From: Bacillus sp. Bos-x628
GTDB lineage: Bacteria; Bacillota; Bacilli; Bacillales; Bacillaceae
Direction of reading: 5' to 3'
Assembly (NCBI RefSeq): GCF_040500475.1
Contig: NZ_CP159358.1
Location: 186,001-250,000 of the forward strand
Length of the DNA: 64,000 nt
Position numbers and translations under genes: made by a program. How positions within the stretch are numbered: the stretch's first letter is position 1; each line of letters starts with the position of its first letter. Shown piece by piece: positions 41,205 through 50,857 of the stretch. The notes under the pieces are model-generated. The model saw nothing but the letters and a program-made list of their open reading frames with translations, was not told the origin of the DNA and did not search any database.

Positions 41205-42320
41205 TTATGCATTTGCTTGTTTTTCTTTTTCAGCTTCCATTTTTGCGTAATGTTCTTCAGCAATTTTGTCGATTTCTTTTTTCAGCTCTTCGACCATTGT
41301 TTCTTCTGGCACTTTACGAACAATTTGACCTTTACGGAAAAGGAGACCTTCACCTCTAGCGCCTGCGATTCCGATATCTGCCTCACGGGCTTCACCAGGA
41401 CCGTTTACAGCACAGCCTAAGACAGCTACTTTGATTGGTGCTTTAATTTTTGAGATATATTCTTCTACTTCATTTGCAATGCTAATGAGATCAATTTCAA
41501 TTCTTCCACAAGTTGGGCAAGAAATGAGTGTTGCCGCATTTGAAGCAAGACCGAATGATTTCAATAACTCACGTGCAACCTTTACTTCTTCAACGGGGTC
41601 AGCACTTAATGAAATGCGAAGTGTGTTGCCAATGCCCATATTTAAAATCGCACCAAGACCTGCAGCACTTTTCACCGTTCCAGCAAATAAAGTACCTGAC
41701 TCTGTAATTCCAAGATGCAAAGGATAATCAAAAGCCTTTGCCGCTTTTTCATATGCTTCAATCGCAAGGTTTACATCAGATGCTTTCATGCTGACAATGA
41801 TGTCATGAAAGTCGAGATCTTCTAGTATTTTAATGTGATGTAGTGCACTTTCAACCATGCCATCTGCCGTCGGATAGCCGTATTTATCAAGAATTTTTTT
41901 CTCTAATGAGCCGGCGTTTACTCCAATACGAATGGGAATGCCTTTTTCCTTGGCTGCTTTTACAACTGCTTCAACTTTTTCTCGTCTTCCGATATTCCCA
42001 GGGTTGATCCGAATTTTGTCAGCCCCAGCTTCAATCGCTTTCAGTGCAAGCTTGTAGTCAAAATGAATATCGACAACAAGGGGAATGTTAATTTGTTTTT
42101 TTATGTCTGCAATGGCATTTGCTGCACGCTCGTCTGGACATGCCACACGAACGATTTGACAGCCAGCTTCTTCAAGACGCTTAATCTCAGCTACTGTCGC
42201 CTCGACATCATGTGTTTTGGTCGTTGCCATACTTTGAATGACAACTTCATTATTTCCACCTATAGTTAAAGGTCCCACCTTCACGGGACGCGTTTTTGTA
42301 CGATGTGTGACTTCACCCAC
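41205..42320 (-). CDS. ispG: 4-hydroxy-3-methylbut-2-enyl diphosphate synthase IspG
   Basis: IspG (371 aa) converts MEcPP to HMBPP in the MEP pathway using a [4Fe-4S] cluster. The N-terminal TIM-barrel carries [13 protein letters not shown] and [16 protein letters not shown]. The C-terminal cluster domain has CPTCGR near residue 276 and [11 protein letters not shown] near 311. It starts with GTG on the minus strand; AAGGAG lies 10 nt upstream. The Lys/Glu-rich C-terminus is usual in Bacillus. It is a single-gene unit. Confidence 0.97.
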   Translation of the reverse strand: MGEVTHRTKTRPVKVGPLTIGGNNEVVIQSMATTKTHDVEATVAEIKRLEEAGCQIVRVACPDERAANAIADIKKQINIPLVVDIHFDYKLALKAIEAGADKIRINPGNIGRREKVEAVVKAAKEKGIPIRIGVNAGSLEKKILDKYGYPTADGMVESALHHIKILEDLDFHDIIVSMKASDVNLAIEAYEKAAKAFDYPLHLGITESGTLFAGTVKSAAGLGAILNMGIGNTLRISLSADPVEEVKVARELLKSFGLASNAATLISCPTCGRIEIDLISIANEVEEYISKIKAPIKVAVLGCAVNGPGEAREADIGIAGARGEGLLFRKGQIVRKVPEETMVEELKKEIDKIAEEHYAKMEAEKEKQANA

Positions 42321-42427
42321 TTGTCAATCGCTCCTTAGTGTACATGCAAGTTCATTTGCAGTGTACGACGTGTTTTACATTTCATATTGTAACAGTCTCT
42401 TTGTATGAATGACAAGGAATTAACGTT

Positions 42428-42730
42428 TTATCTCTTATAGACCGGAAACTTATATGTACTGCCTGCCTGTATTTCGTTTGCTTTTACTCCTTTGTTCAGC
42501 TCTTCGAAATCTTCAATGACTTCATCAAGAGGCTTACTTGTATGCACGATGGATACGACTGTCTGACCTTGTTTTACAGTGACAGTCTTATATGCTTTTT
42601 TCTCAGAAGGTTGAAAAGCACTTGCAGGAACAGCAGTTGCTTCTTGATCAGGGATTGTTCCATTTTTTAAATCAAAAAAGATAATAAAGAGTACAAACAA
42701 ACTAATCAGTAAAAAAATAATTCGCCGCAT
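42428..42730 (-). CDS. yqfZ: LysM-type membrane-anchored protein YqfZ
   Basis: YqfZ (100 aa) has a basic start and one membrane helix (MRRIIFLLISLFVLFIIFF), a linker, and a single LysM-like domain at the C-terminus (VTVKQGQTVVSIVHTS through AGSTYKFPVYK). The LysM suggests peptidoglycan binding at the outer face. ATG 42730 follows a GCGGTGA site; an upstream GTG at 42739 is possible. Related B. subtilis yqfZ is a sporulation-expressed gene, but no promoter was identified here. Confidence 0.83.
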   Translation of the reverse strand: MRRIIFLLISLFVLFIIFFDLKNGTIPDQEATAVPASAFQPSEKKAYKTVTVKQGQTVVSIVHTSKPLDEVIEDFEELNKGVKANEIQAGSTYKFPVYKR

Positions 42731-42852
42731 TTTAATCACCGCTTTTATGATTTTACTTCAAGTCTATGCATGTCCTGAAATGATAGAACCAAATAGTTGG
42801 AAAAGCTGTAGCCGATTGCTCTAGCTTGTTCTAGCAAGCCTTGTAACAGAAC

Positions 42853-42884
42853 AAAAAAACCACCTTCTTGAAAAGTGGTTTATT
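42853..42884 (-). terminator. Terminator of yqgB
   Basis: On the minus strand, AAACCACTT and AAGGTGGTTT pair around a short loop and are followed by TTTTG. It overlaps the yqgB stop region. Confidence 0.82.
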
Positions 42885-43641
42885 TTTTAGCTGGTATTTC
42901 TTTGACGACAAGATAAAGGAAGATAAAATTAATCACCCAATTTAATAAGAATGAGTTGGCCACTGGAGTGTTTAATGCGTTCATGATTGCAAAAAAGACG
43001 GTCGTTAATGTAAGTGAATAGGCCGAAAGCTTCCAAAGCATTTGAAAAGAAAGTTCCTTTTGCTGCATCCGTTTAATCAATGTGCCAAGCATGGCGAGAA
43101 AAGTCGTACTGATAAACATTAGAGCGGCAGTCGAAAGATAAAGCAGTACACAGATGACTGGAATGATGATGGCTTGATTTTGGTTCGTCACAGCTGCGAG
43201 TTCCTCTTTTGTCATTGAGCCACCAAGGAGTTGATAAGGAATATCAGTCATTTGCCCATCAATGGCAATGACAGCTTTGTCTTTTAATAAAGCGATCGCT
43301 GTTTGTTTAGTTTCGATTTCGCTTGTTTTTGTTTTTTCAGAGGGGTCAAAGATGATGGTGATCCCGTTCTCTTCTTTTTCAATTGGCGTGCTTTGTCCCG
43401 CTTTGAGCTGACCCTTTTCAATTGAGAAATCAGGCAAATCCTCTTTGATCACATGCTGGAATCCAGACATGGCATTGGAGATCTCTTTACTCACATGATA
43501 TCCTTGGGGGACAGTTGCGATAATAGATAGGATAAAAATGAATAAAATGGCTTTGCCGATACCGGTAAAGCGCGCTTTGGCAATATCTTTTGGTGAATAA
43601 ATTCCTTTTAACAATAAACTAAATACGTTCAAACGTTTCAC
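42880..43641 (-). CDS. yqgB: DUF1189 membrane protein YqgB
   Basis: This 253-residue protein matches the DUF1189/YqgB family: a conserved N-terminus (LKGIYSPKDIAKARFTGIGK), one membrane helix near 28-48, an extracytoplasmic domain (about 50-155), and three further membrane helices near the C-terminus. Its function is unknown. It is divergent from yqgC. In B. subtilis the cell-wall gene yqgA sits next to it; here only 140 bp separate it from yqfZ, so yqgA is absent. Confidence 0.83.
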   Translation of the reverse strand: MKRLNVFSLLLKGIYSPKDIAKARFTGIGKAILFIFILSIIATVPQGYHVSKEISNAMSGFQHVIKEDLPDFSIEKGQLKAGQSTPIEKEENGITIIFDPSEKTKTSEIETKQTAIALLKDKAVIAIDGQMTDIPYQLLGGSMTKEELAAVTNQNQAIIIPVICVLLYLSTAALMFISTTFLAMLGTLIKRMQQKELSFQMLWKLSAYSLTLTTVFFAIMNALNTPVANSFLLNWVINFIFLYLVVKEIPAKK

Positions 43642-43775
43642 TTCCTACATTTTTTTCTATACCTTACATTGTATCAATGTCTACTCATCAAGTACAAGTG
43701 CCGCCTTCAGTGCTGGTTATGATAGAGGGAATGAGGCATAATGAATACAGGTGATGAAAAGGAGGCGGACTTTAC

Positions 43776-44261
43776 TTGGACGTGTTGTATTGGATTCTGA
43801 TTGGTTGTGCATTTACCGTTGCGTTTGTTGGACTTGTCTATCCAATTATCCCTAGTGTTGTCTTTATTGTACTTGGTTTTATGCTCTATGGTGTCTTTTT
43901 CAGCTTTGAACCATTAACGCTGACATTTTGGCTTATTCAAGCCATGTTTACGGCAGTGTTATTTGGAGCTGATTATGTATCGAACCTGATTGGAGTCAAA
44001 CGATTTGGCGGTAGTAAAGCGGCCATTTGGGGAAGTACAATTGGTCTTTTAGTAGGTCCGTTTATCATTCCGATTGCAGGGGTGATCATTGGCCCTTTTA
44101 TCGGCAGTGTACTTGCAGAGCTTCTTGTTCATCAAAAAGATTTGAAGACGAGCGTGAAAGTAGGGTTTGGCTCATTACTTGGGTTTGTATCAGGCGTATT
44201 TGCTAAAGGATTGATTCAAGCACTTATGCTGGTCATCTTTTTGTTTTATGTGCGTGGGTAA
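43776..44261 (+). CDS. yqgC: DUF456 membrane protein YqgC
   Basis: YqgC (161 aa) is a DUF456 family integral membrane protein with five or so hydrophobic segments and Gly-rich turns ([21 protein letters not shown]), which is the family repeat. It starts with TTG after AAGGAGGCGG. No function is known. It precedes sodA but a 180-bp gap with a candidate promoter lies between. Confidence 0.85.
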   Translation: MDVLYWILIGCAFTVAFVGLVYPIIPSVVFIVLGFMLYGVFFSFEPLTLTFWLIQAMFTAVLFGADYVSNLIGVKRFGGSKAAIWGSTIGLLVGPFIIPIAGVIIGPFIGSVLAELLVHQKDLKTSVKVGFGSLLGFVSGVFAKGLIQALMLVIFLFYVRG

Positions 44262-44344
44262 ATTCAGGAAAGGTGTTTAAAACTCTTTTTGCAGGGCTAA
44301 ATACAAAATAATGACTGAAATGTTTCATATGATGAGCATTAACG

Positions 44345-44373
44345 TTGAAACAAGCGTTTTCTTTTGATACTCT
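44345..44373 (+). promoter_or_regulatory. Candidate SigA promoter for sodA
   Basis: TTGAAA (44345-44350) and TACTCT (44368-44373) have a 17-bp spacer, 71 bp before the sodA start. Confidence 0.55.
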
Positions 44374-44443
44374 TTGAGTAGGGTGAATTGCTTGCTTACA
44401 AAGGAAGCATTTCAGTACATACATTCTAAGGAGGAATTTAACC

Positions 44444-45052
44444 ATGGCTTTTAAACTTCCAGAATTACCATATGCTTACGATGCATTAGAACCACATATC
44501 GACAAGGAAACAATGACCATTCACCACACGAAACACCATAACACATACGTAACAAACTTAAACAAAGCAATCGAAGGGGTATCAGCTCTTGAAGATAAGT
44601 CAATTGAAGAGCTAGTGGCAAACTTGAATTCTGTGCCTGAAAACATTCGTACAGCAGTACGTAACAATGGCGGAGGACATGCAAACCACTCATTATTCTG
44701 GACGATACTTTCACCAAATGGTGGCGGCGCACCAACTGGTGAACTTGCAGATGCCATTGAAAAAGAATTAGGTGGATTTGAAAAATTCAAATCAGACTTC
44801 GCTGCTGCAGCTGCAGGGCGCTTTGGTTCTGGTTGGGCATGGCTTGTTGTAAACAATGGCAAACTTGAAATCACAAGCACTCCAAACCAAGATTCTCCTT
44901 TAACTGAAGGAAAAACACCGATTCTAGGACTTGACGTTTGGGAGCATGCTTATTACCTCAACTATCAAAACCGTCGTCCTGATTACATTTCTGCTTTCTG
45001 GAATGTTGTGAACTGGGATGAAGTAGCTCGCCTATACAGCGAAGCTAAATAA
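44444..45052 (+). CDS. sodA: Manganese superoxide dismutase SodA
   Basis: SodA (202 aa) dismutates superoxide in the cytoplasm. Metal ligands are visible as the His in [12 protein letters not shown] (about 27), the His in [10 protein letters not shown] (about 82), and Asp and His in [11 protein letters not shown] (about 164 and 168). The spacing and the Gly/Gln pattern fit the Mn type. AAGGAGG precedes the ATG. It is a single-gene unit between two terminators or promoters. Confidence 0.98.
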   Translation: MAFKLPELPYAYDALEPHIDKETMTIHHTKHHNTYVTNLNKAIEGVSALEDKSIEELVANLNSVPENIRTAVRNNGGGHANHSLFWTILSPNGGGAPTGELADAIEKELGGFEKFKSDFAAAAAGRFGSGWAWLVVNNGKLEITSTPNQDSPLTEGKTPILGLDVWEHAYYLNYQNRRPDYISAFWNVVNWDEVARLYSEAK

Positions 45053-45066
45053 TTATATATTTGATG

Positions 45067-45102
45067 TAAAAAGATCTGCTCACGATTGAGCGGGTCTTTT
45101 TA
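45067..45102 (+). terminator. Terminator of sodA
   Basis: AAAAAGATCTGCTCA and TGAGCGGGTCTTTTT pair with one mismatch and wobble around CGAT. Confidence 0.88.
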
Positions 45103-45176
45103 TATTTTCCCTCCTTTTTTTACATATCTGCCATTTGATGAGACAGACTATTGTGTAGAAAAGGAGAATGAAATTT

Positions 45177-46463
45177 ATGAGCAGATTAAAGAAAATGTTT
45201 GGGGATATGGATGTCACAAGAGATTTGTTGCTCCTACTTTCGATTGGTGGGTTATATGCGCTTGCCATTGCGCTTTCGAATACGTTTGTGAATGTGTACT
45301 TATGGAAACAATCCGGACGATTTACGGATCTTGCGATTTATAACTTGGCAATTGTCGTTCTTCAACCCATTACCTTTTTATTTGCTGGAAGGCTCGCCAA
45401 AAAAATAGATCGGGCGTTCGTCCTCCGTTTTGGTGTGATCTTCTTAGCAGCTTTTTACTTAATTGTTCTATTAGCAGGAGATCAAGCAGCCGCGCGGCTT
45501 GTCTTATTAGGAAGTGTACTTGGGATTGGCTATGGTTTTTACTGGCTTGCTTTTAACGTACTGACCTTTGAGATCACAGAACCTGAAACAAGAGACTTCT
45601 TTAATGGATTTTTAGGAGTTCTTACATCTACCGCTGGCATGATCGGTCCGCTGATCGCTGGCATTGTCATATCTCAATTAGCGAATGATACAGGCTATAC
45701 GGTCATTTTTACCCTATCGCTCATTTTGTTTTCATTAGCGGTCGTGATGAGTTTTTTTCTCAAGAGAAGACAATCAAAAGGGAAGTTTATGATCAAACAA
45801 ATTTGGAGAGAACGACATGTAGACGTGAATTGGCGTAAGATTACAACTGCTCACTTTTTTCAGGGATTAAGAGAAGGGGTCTTTGTCTTTTTAATTAGTG
45901 TCTTTGTGTTTATAGCGACAAATAGCGAGCTTGCTCTCGGAACATTTGGTCTAGTGAATTCAGGTGTCGCCTTTTTTGCTTACTTTTTCGCAACGCGTTT
46001 AATTAAGAAAAAGTGGCGGAAAAAAGCCATCATGCTTGGAGGGCTCATTTTATATGGTGCACTTTTTCTCATTGTTTTTCACTTGTCCTATGTATCGCTT
46101 CTGATGTATGCGGTGGCGATTGCAATTGGTTACCCCTTGTTACTCGTTCCGTATGTATCTTTAACATATGATGTCATCGGACATGCGAGGTATGCAAGGA
46201 AAGCCCGTATTGAATACATTGTGGTAAGAGAATTATTTTTAAATGCTGGGCGTATTTGTTCCATTGTCCTGTTTCTCTTATCTGTCACTCTGCTGGGCAA
46301 TGAGCTCGGAATTCCTGCATCACTTGTGGTGCTAGGAGCAGGGCACACACTCATTTATTATTTTGTAAAAGATATTCATTTAAAAGAAAAAATAACTGAC
46401 ATGAATGAGGCTGACGGTCAAAAGTCTCTATCTCACACGAACCTTATTAAGGGAGAAAGGTAA
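45177..46463 (+). CDS. yqgE: MFS transporter YqgE
   Basis: This 428-residue protein is a major facilitator with about twelve membrane helices. A basic cytoplasmic N-terminus precedes the first helix (RDLLLLLSIGGLYALAIALS), and a basic loop lies between helices 6 and 7 (FLKRRQSKGKFMIKQ). It corresponds by position and size to B. subtilis YqgE. ATG 45177 is preferred over ATG 45168 because AAGGAG (45161-45166) would touch the latter. No substrate can be inferred. Confidence 0.85.
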   Translation: MSRLKKMFGDMDVTRDLLLLLSIGGLYALAIALSNTFVNVYLWKQSGRFTDLAIYNLAIVVLQPITFLFAGRLAKKIDRAFVLRFGVIFLAAFYLIVLLAGDQAAARLVLLGSVLGIGYGFYWLAFNVLTFEITEPETRDFFNGFLGVLTSTAGMIGPLIAGIVISQLANDTGYTVIFTLSLILFSLAVVMSFFLKRRQSKGKFMIKQIWRERHVDVNWRKITTAHFFQGLREGVFVFLISVFVFIATNSELALGTFGLVNSGVAFFAYFFATRLIKKKWRKKAIMLGGLILYGALFLIVFHLSYVSLLMYAVAIAIGYPLLLVPYVSLTYDVIGHARYARKARIEYIVVRELFLNAGRICSIVLFLLSVTLLGNELGIPASLVVLGAGHTLIYYFVKDIHLKEKITDMNEADGQKSLSHTNLIKGER

Positions 46464-46524
46464 AATTTCTTACCATTGGAACATCAAATTTCTAGATAAA
46501 AAATAGAAAAACCGCTAAAATGAT

Positions 46525-46564
46525 ATGGCACCTTTTATACATAAAAGGGGTGCCATTTCTTTCT
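46525..46564 (+). terminator. Terminator of yqgE
   Basis: ATGGCACC-CTTTTAT and ATAAAAGGGGTGCCAT make a stem of about 15 bp with an AC loop and T-rich downstream flank. Confidence 0.88.
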
Positions 46565-46583
46565 TGATAGAAAAGGTGATGTG

Positions 46584-48719
46584 ATGAGGAACAAGAAAAA
46601 CAAAAAAGACGCAAAGGAAGGGCGCAAAACACTTCCGATCCGGCTCAATTTATTATTTTTAGCTGCGTTTATTATTTTTACCGGTGTTGTTGTCAGACTC
46701 GGTTTTGTGCAGATTGTCAATGGAGAAGATTATAAAAAACAGGCTGAAAAGCAAGAGGATGTCAGTGTCAGCTCATCTGCTCCTCGAGGGAAAATTTATG
46801 ATCGAAACTATAACACGATCGTCAGCAATAAAGCGCTAAATGCCATTACATACACGAGAACCTCGACAACCTCACAAGAAGAGCGTCTCAAAGTGGCAAA
46901 AAAGTTGGCGAATATGATCCATGTCAGTACGAAAAAAATTACGGATCGTGATAAAAAAGACTTTTGGATATTAATTCACCCGAATCAGGCGAAAAAGCTT
47001 GTTGAAAAGGAAGCGAAACTAAAAGGTGACGATAAATTGTCTGATGACAAGCTATATGAACTTCAGTTAAAGCGAATCACAGACAAGGAATTAAATCAAC
47101 TTACTAAAAAAGATTTGCAAGTGCTTGCGATCAAAAGGCAGATGGATGCAGGTTATGCATTAACGCCTCAGTTCATTAAAAATGAAGATGTGAAGCCAAG
47201 CGAAATTGCTTACGTTTCTGAGCATTTGGACGAGCTACCAGGTGTTGATGTCACAACAGACTGGACACGTAGTTATCCTTATAAAGGACTGCTTCGTAGT
47301 ATGCTCGGTAGTGTTTCCTCAAGTGATGAAGGTCTCCCGCAATCACTGCTTGAACATTATCTCTCACTAGGTTACAGCCGAAATGACCGTGTGGGTAAGA
47401 GCTATCTCGAATATCAGTATGAAGATGTGTTGCAAGGTCAAAAGGAAAAAGAACAGAGTACAACAGATAAAGAAGGCAATGTCACAAGCACTAAAGTATT
47501 AACAGAGGGAAAAAGCGGAAAAGACCTAGTGTTGACCATTGACATTGAGCTACAAAAAGCTGTTGAAAAAATCATTGAAAAGAACTTGAAAAGTGCGAAA
47601 CAAAGAGGCGGAACGGGGCTTCTTGATCGTGCGTTTGTTGTCATGATGGACCCGAGAAATGGAGAGGTTCTATCCATTGCGGGTAAACAGATTACAAGCA
47701 AAAATGGCAAGTACAAATTTGATGACTATGCGTTAGGTACGATGACGTCTTCTTATGCGATGGGATCAGCTGTAAAGGGTGCAACTGTACTGACAGGATA
47801 TAAAACAGGCGCGATTCATATTGGAAGTACTCAGTATGATGAACCACTATATATCGCACAGTCACCGCCAAAGAAATCTTATCAAAATATGGGACTCATC
47901 AATGACTTAACTGCACTAGAGCGTTCGTCGAACGTGTATATGTTTAAAACAGCCATTGCCATTGGTAAAGGGGAATATCGTAAGAATCAGCCTCTTCCAA
48001 TTGATACGAAAGCATTTGATACGTTCCGCTACAATTTCAGTAAATTTGGTCTTGGGGTAAAAACAGGCATTAATCTTCCAAACGAAGCGACTGGCTATAG
48101 AGGAACATCTACACAATCAGGTCTCTTACTTGACTATGCAATTGGACAATATGACACATTTACACCGCTACAAATGGCGCAATATGTCTCGACCATTGCA
48201 AATGGTGGTTACCGTTTACGTCCGCAGCTTGTCAAGGAAGTCAGAGAACCAGATCCGCAGCGTGGCATTGGAGCTGTGACTGAATCAGTCAAGCCGGATG
48301 TATTAAACAAGCTCGATATGACAAGTGACGAAATCAAGCGTGTGCAGCAAGGATTCAAGCTTGTCATGCAAAACCCAAAAGGGACAGCATATTCCAACTT
48401 CGGTAACAAAAAATACAATCCAGCTGGAAAAACAGGAACCGCTCAATCATTTTATGACGGACCAATTAAAAGTAAGCGAGGCACACCGACGTACAATACA
48501 ACACTTGTTGCGTATGCGCCTGCTGACAATCCAGAAGTGGCTATTTCTGTCGTTGTGCCGTGGGTGTATCAAGACTACAATCAGCGCTATCCCATCACAA
48601 ATGATATCGGTGAACAAGTACTGGATAAATACTTTGAGCTGAAATCGAAACAGGAAAGCGATGACACACAAGCGAAAAACAAAGATAAAATTGAAAACGA
48701 AGCAGAAACAAATAACTAG
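46584..48719 (+). CDS. pbpA: Penicillin-binding protein 2A (PbpA)
   Basis: PbpA (711 aa) is a class B transpeptidase for lateral wall peptidoglycan synthesis in rod-shaped cells. A basic N-terminus precedes one membrane helix (about 20-40). The dimerisation/pedestal domain follows, with RGKIYDRN near residue 70. The catalytic domain shows the active-site SxxK as GSAVKGAT (Ser about 395, Lys about 398), SxN as RSSNVYM and KTG as AGKTGTAQS near 614. The GTG at 46581 is adjacent, but ATG 46584 matches the family MRRNK start. It is complete. Confidence 0.96.
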   Translation: MRNKKNKKDAKEGRKTLPIRLNLLFLAAFIIFTGVVVRLGFVQIVNGEDYKKQAEKQEDVSVSSSAPRGKIYDRNYNTIVSNKALNAITYTRTSTTSQEERLKVAKKLANMIHVSTKKITDRDKKDFWILIHPNQAKKLVEKEAKLKGDDKLSDDKLYELQLKRITDKELNQLTKKDLQVLAIKRQMDAGYALTPQFIKNEDVKPSEIAYVSEHLDELPGVDVTTDWTRSYPYKGLLRSMLGSVSSSDEGLPQSLLEHYLSLGYSRNDRVGKSYLEYQYEDVLQGQKEKEQSTTDKEGNVTSTKVLTEGKSGKDLVLTIDIELQKAVEKIIEKNLKSAKQRGGTGLLDRAFVVMMDPRNGEVLSIAGKQITSKNGKYKFDDYALGTMTSSYAMGSAVKGATVLTGYKTGAIHIGSTQYDEPLYIAQSPPKKSYQNMGLINDLTALERSSNVYMFKTAIAIGKGEYRKNQPLPIDTKAFDTFRYNFSKFGLGVKTGINLPNEATGYRGTSTQSGLLLDYAIGQYDTFTPLQMAQYVSTIANGGYRLRPQLVKEVREPDPQRGIGAVTESVKPDVLNKLDMTSDEIKRVQQGFKLVMQNPKGTAYSNFGNKKYNPAGKTGTAQSFYDGPIKSKRGTPTYNTTLVAYAPADNPEVAISVVVPWVYQDYNQRYPITNDIGEQVLDKYFELKSKQESDDTQAKNKDKIENEAETNN

Positions 48720-48732
48720 ATCTAAACTAGGA

Positions 48733-48763
48733 AAAAACGCTCACTTTTTGTGGGCGTTTTTTT
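48733..48763 (+). terminator. Terminator of pbpA
   Basis: AAAAACGCTCAC and GTGGGCGTTTTTTT pair around a T5 loop. Confidence 0.88.
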
Positions 48764-48802
48764 ATGTTTTCTTCAAATTTTTCGATATAAATTGACAAAA
48801 AT

Positions 48803-48868
48803 CATACAAAACTCCGCATCCTCTCTACAAAACTCCGACATTTACAAAACCTTAACATTCCATTTAAA
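48803..48868 (+). promoter_or_regulatory. PhoP box region and direct repeat upstream of pstS
   Basis: TTTACA (48841), TTAACA (48852) and TTTAAA (48863) recur every 11 bp, the PhoP box pattern (TT-A-A-C-A type hexamers). Just upstream, TACAAAACTCCG occurs twice (48805-48816 and 48826-48837), spaced by 21 bp or two helical turns. This fits PhoP~P activation of the pst operon. Confidence 0.8.
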
Positions 48869-48933
48869 CGAAATTAATAAAGAACCTTTAATGTATTACT
48901 CGTAGGACAAATTATTCAGGGGGTATTCTTGAA

Positions 48934-49851
48934 ATGAAAAAGAACAAATTATGGCTGCTTACTTTCCTTACAATCGCAATGTTAGCATTCGTCACAGCAT
49001 GCGGAAACAGCAGCTCAAGCAGTGATTCAAAAGACAGTAAAGGAAATGCTTCAAGTAAAGAAGAGGCATCAGGTTCCATTACCGTCTCAGGATCATCTGC
49101 AATGCAGCCTTTAGTTCTTGCGGCAGCAGAAAAATTTATGGATAAACATCCAAAAGCCGATATTCAAGTACAAGCAGGCGGTTCAGGAACAGGGCTTTCT
49201 CAAGTGTCAGAAGGATCTGTACAAATTGGTAACTCAGATGTATTCGCCGAAGAGAAAGACGGAATCGACGCAAAAGCTTTAAAAGACCACAAAGTCGCAG
49301 TTGTTGGAATGGCAGCAGCTGTTAACCCTGAAGTTGGTGTCAAAGACATCACAAAGGACGAATTGAAAAAAATCTTTACTGGTAAAATCAAAAACTGGAA
49401 AGAGCTTGGCGGGAAAGATCAAAAAATCACACTTGTGAATAGACCTGATTCATCAGGAACTCGTGCAACATTTGTGAAATATGCACTTGACGGTGCTACA
49501 CCTGCAGAAGGAATTACAGAAGATTCTTCAAACACAGTGAAAAAACTGATTGCAGAAACACCTGGTGCCATCGGATATCTAGCATTCTCTTATTTAACAG
49601 ATGACAAGATTACACCGCTTAACATTGATGGTGTGAAGCCGGATGAAAGCAATGTGGAGAGCGGTAAATATAAAATTTGGGCATACGAGCACTCTTATAC
49701 TAAAGGTGAGCCAACAGGTCTAGCAAAACAATTCTTAGATTACTTAATGAGCGATGAAGTACAAAAACAAATCGTAAAAGACCAAGGCTACATCTCAGTC
49801 TCTGATATGAAAGTAGAAAGAGATGCAAAAGGTAAACAAACAGAAAAGTAA
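48934..49851 (+). CDS. pstS: Phosphate-binding lipoprotein PstS
   Basis: PstS (305 aa) binds phosphate outside the membrane for the Pst ABC importer. A lipoprotein signal ends in VTACG with lipidated Cys at about residue 23, followed by a Ser-rich linker. The phosphate-binding motifs SGSSAMQPL, GGSGTGLSQ, and VNRPDSSGTRATF are visible. PhoP boxes precede it, so induction on phosphate starvation is expected. It heads a five-gene operon. Confidence 0.97.
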   Translation: MKKNKLWLLTFLTIAMLAFVTACGNSSSSSDSKDSKGNASSKEEASGSITVSGSSAMQPLVLAAAEKFMDKHPKADIQVQAGGSGTGLSQVSEGSVQIGNSDVFAEEKDGIDAKALKDHKVAVVGMAAAVNPEVGVKDITKDELKKIFTGKIKNWKELGGKDQKITLVNRPDSSGTRATFVKYALDGATPAEGITEDSSNTVKKLIAETPGAIGYLAFSYLTDDKITPLNIDGVKPDESNVESGKYKIWAYEHSYTKGEPTGLAKQFLDYLMSDEVQKQIVKDQGYISVSDMKVERDAKGKQTEK

Positions 49852-49930
49852 AAGGGCTTGAATTGATGATGAAGGAAAAGTGGAGCTTTTCACTTTTCCT
49901 TTTATGACATTCATAGGAGAGTAGAAAAGG

Positions 49931-50857
49931 ATGAAACAGATAGAACATACAGAAGCGAGCGATCGGTTGATCAGCTCGAAGAAAAATAGGCACATGGATG
50001 AAGTAAGAGGAAGTCTTTTGGTGAAGTTCTGCGCCTTCTTAATGATTGCAGTATCGATCGCTATTACAATCTTCCTTGGCATTAAGGGTTTGCAATCTTT
50101 CATCATTAATGGTGTAAGCCCAATTGAGTTCTTAACCAGTATCAATTGGAACCCAACAGCAGAGAACCCGCAGTATGGAGCATTTCCATTTATCTTTGGC
50201 TCTATCGCAGTCACGCTTCTATCAGCACTCATTGCAGCACCTCTAGGTATCGCAGGCGCAATTTTTATGACAGAAATTGCACCCGCGTGGGGTCGTAAAA
50301 TTCTCCAGCCGGTGATTGAATTGCTTGTAGGGATTCCATCCGTTGTTTACGGATTCATAGGTCTTACAGTATTGGTGCCGTTTATTGGACATTTCAAGTC
50401 AAGTGGCTCAGGGCACAGCGTTTTAGCAGGAACGATTGTCCTATCTATTATGATTTTGCCAACCATTACATCGATTGCCACTGATGCAATGGCTTCACTG
50501 CCAAAAAGTTTAAGGGAAGGGTCGTATGCATTAGGTGCAACAAGATGGCAAACGATTAGACGTGTTCTTGTTCCAGCGGCCTTTCCAACATTGATGACAG
50601 CAGTCGTGCTTGGAATGGCGAGAGCATTTGGGGAAGCACTAGCAGTTCAGATGGTCATTGGGAACACGCGTAACTTACCAGAGAGCATGATGGACACAGC
50701 TGGTACTTTAACAACGATTATTACGTTAAACATGGGTCACACAACGTATGGAAGTGTTGAAAATAATACACTTTGGTCAATGGGACTTGTCCTTCTAGTT
50801 GTATCATTTATGTTCATACTCATTATCAGATACTTGTCCTCTAGGAGGAAAATCTAA
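49931..50857 (+). CDS. pstC: Phosphate ABC transporter permease PstC
   Basis: PstC (308 aa) is one of two permease subunits of the Pst transporter. Six membrane helices are predicted, with the first following a charged cytoplasmic N-terminus. The ABC-docking EAA-type loop appears as LREGSYALGATRWQTI near residue 195. The start codon ATG 49931 follows GAAAAGG; a later start cannot be excluded. The stop overlaps the pstA start (TAATG), implying coupled translation. Confidence 0.95.
   Translation: MKQIEHTEASDRLISSKKNRHMDEVRGSLLVKFCAFLMIAVSIAITIFLGIKGLQSFIINGVSPIEFLTSINWNPTAENPQYGAFPFIFGSIAVTLLSALIAAPLGIAGAIFMTEIAPAWGRKILQPVIELLVGIPSVVYGFIGLTVLVPFIGHFKSSGSGHSVLAGTIVLSIMILPTITSIATDAMASLPKSLREGSYALGATRWQTIRRVLVPAAFPTLMTAVVLGMARAFGEALAVQMVIGNTRNLPESMMDTAGTLTTIITLNMGHTTYGSVENNTLWSMGLVLLVVSFMFILIIRYLSSRRKI

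Noticed and set aside
44521..44880. 119-residue frame antisense to sodA
   Set aside because: Shadow of the conserved SodA coding frame; no start signals.
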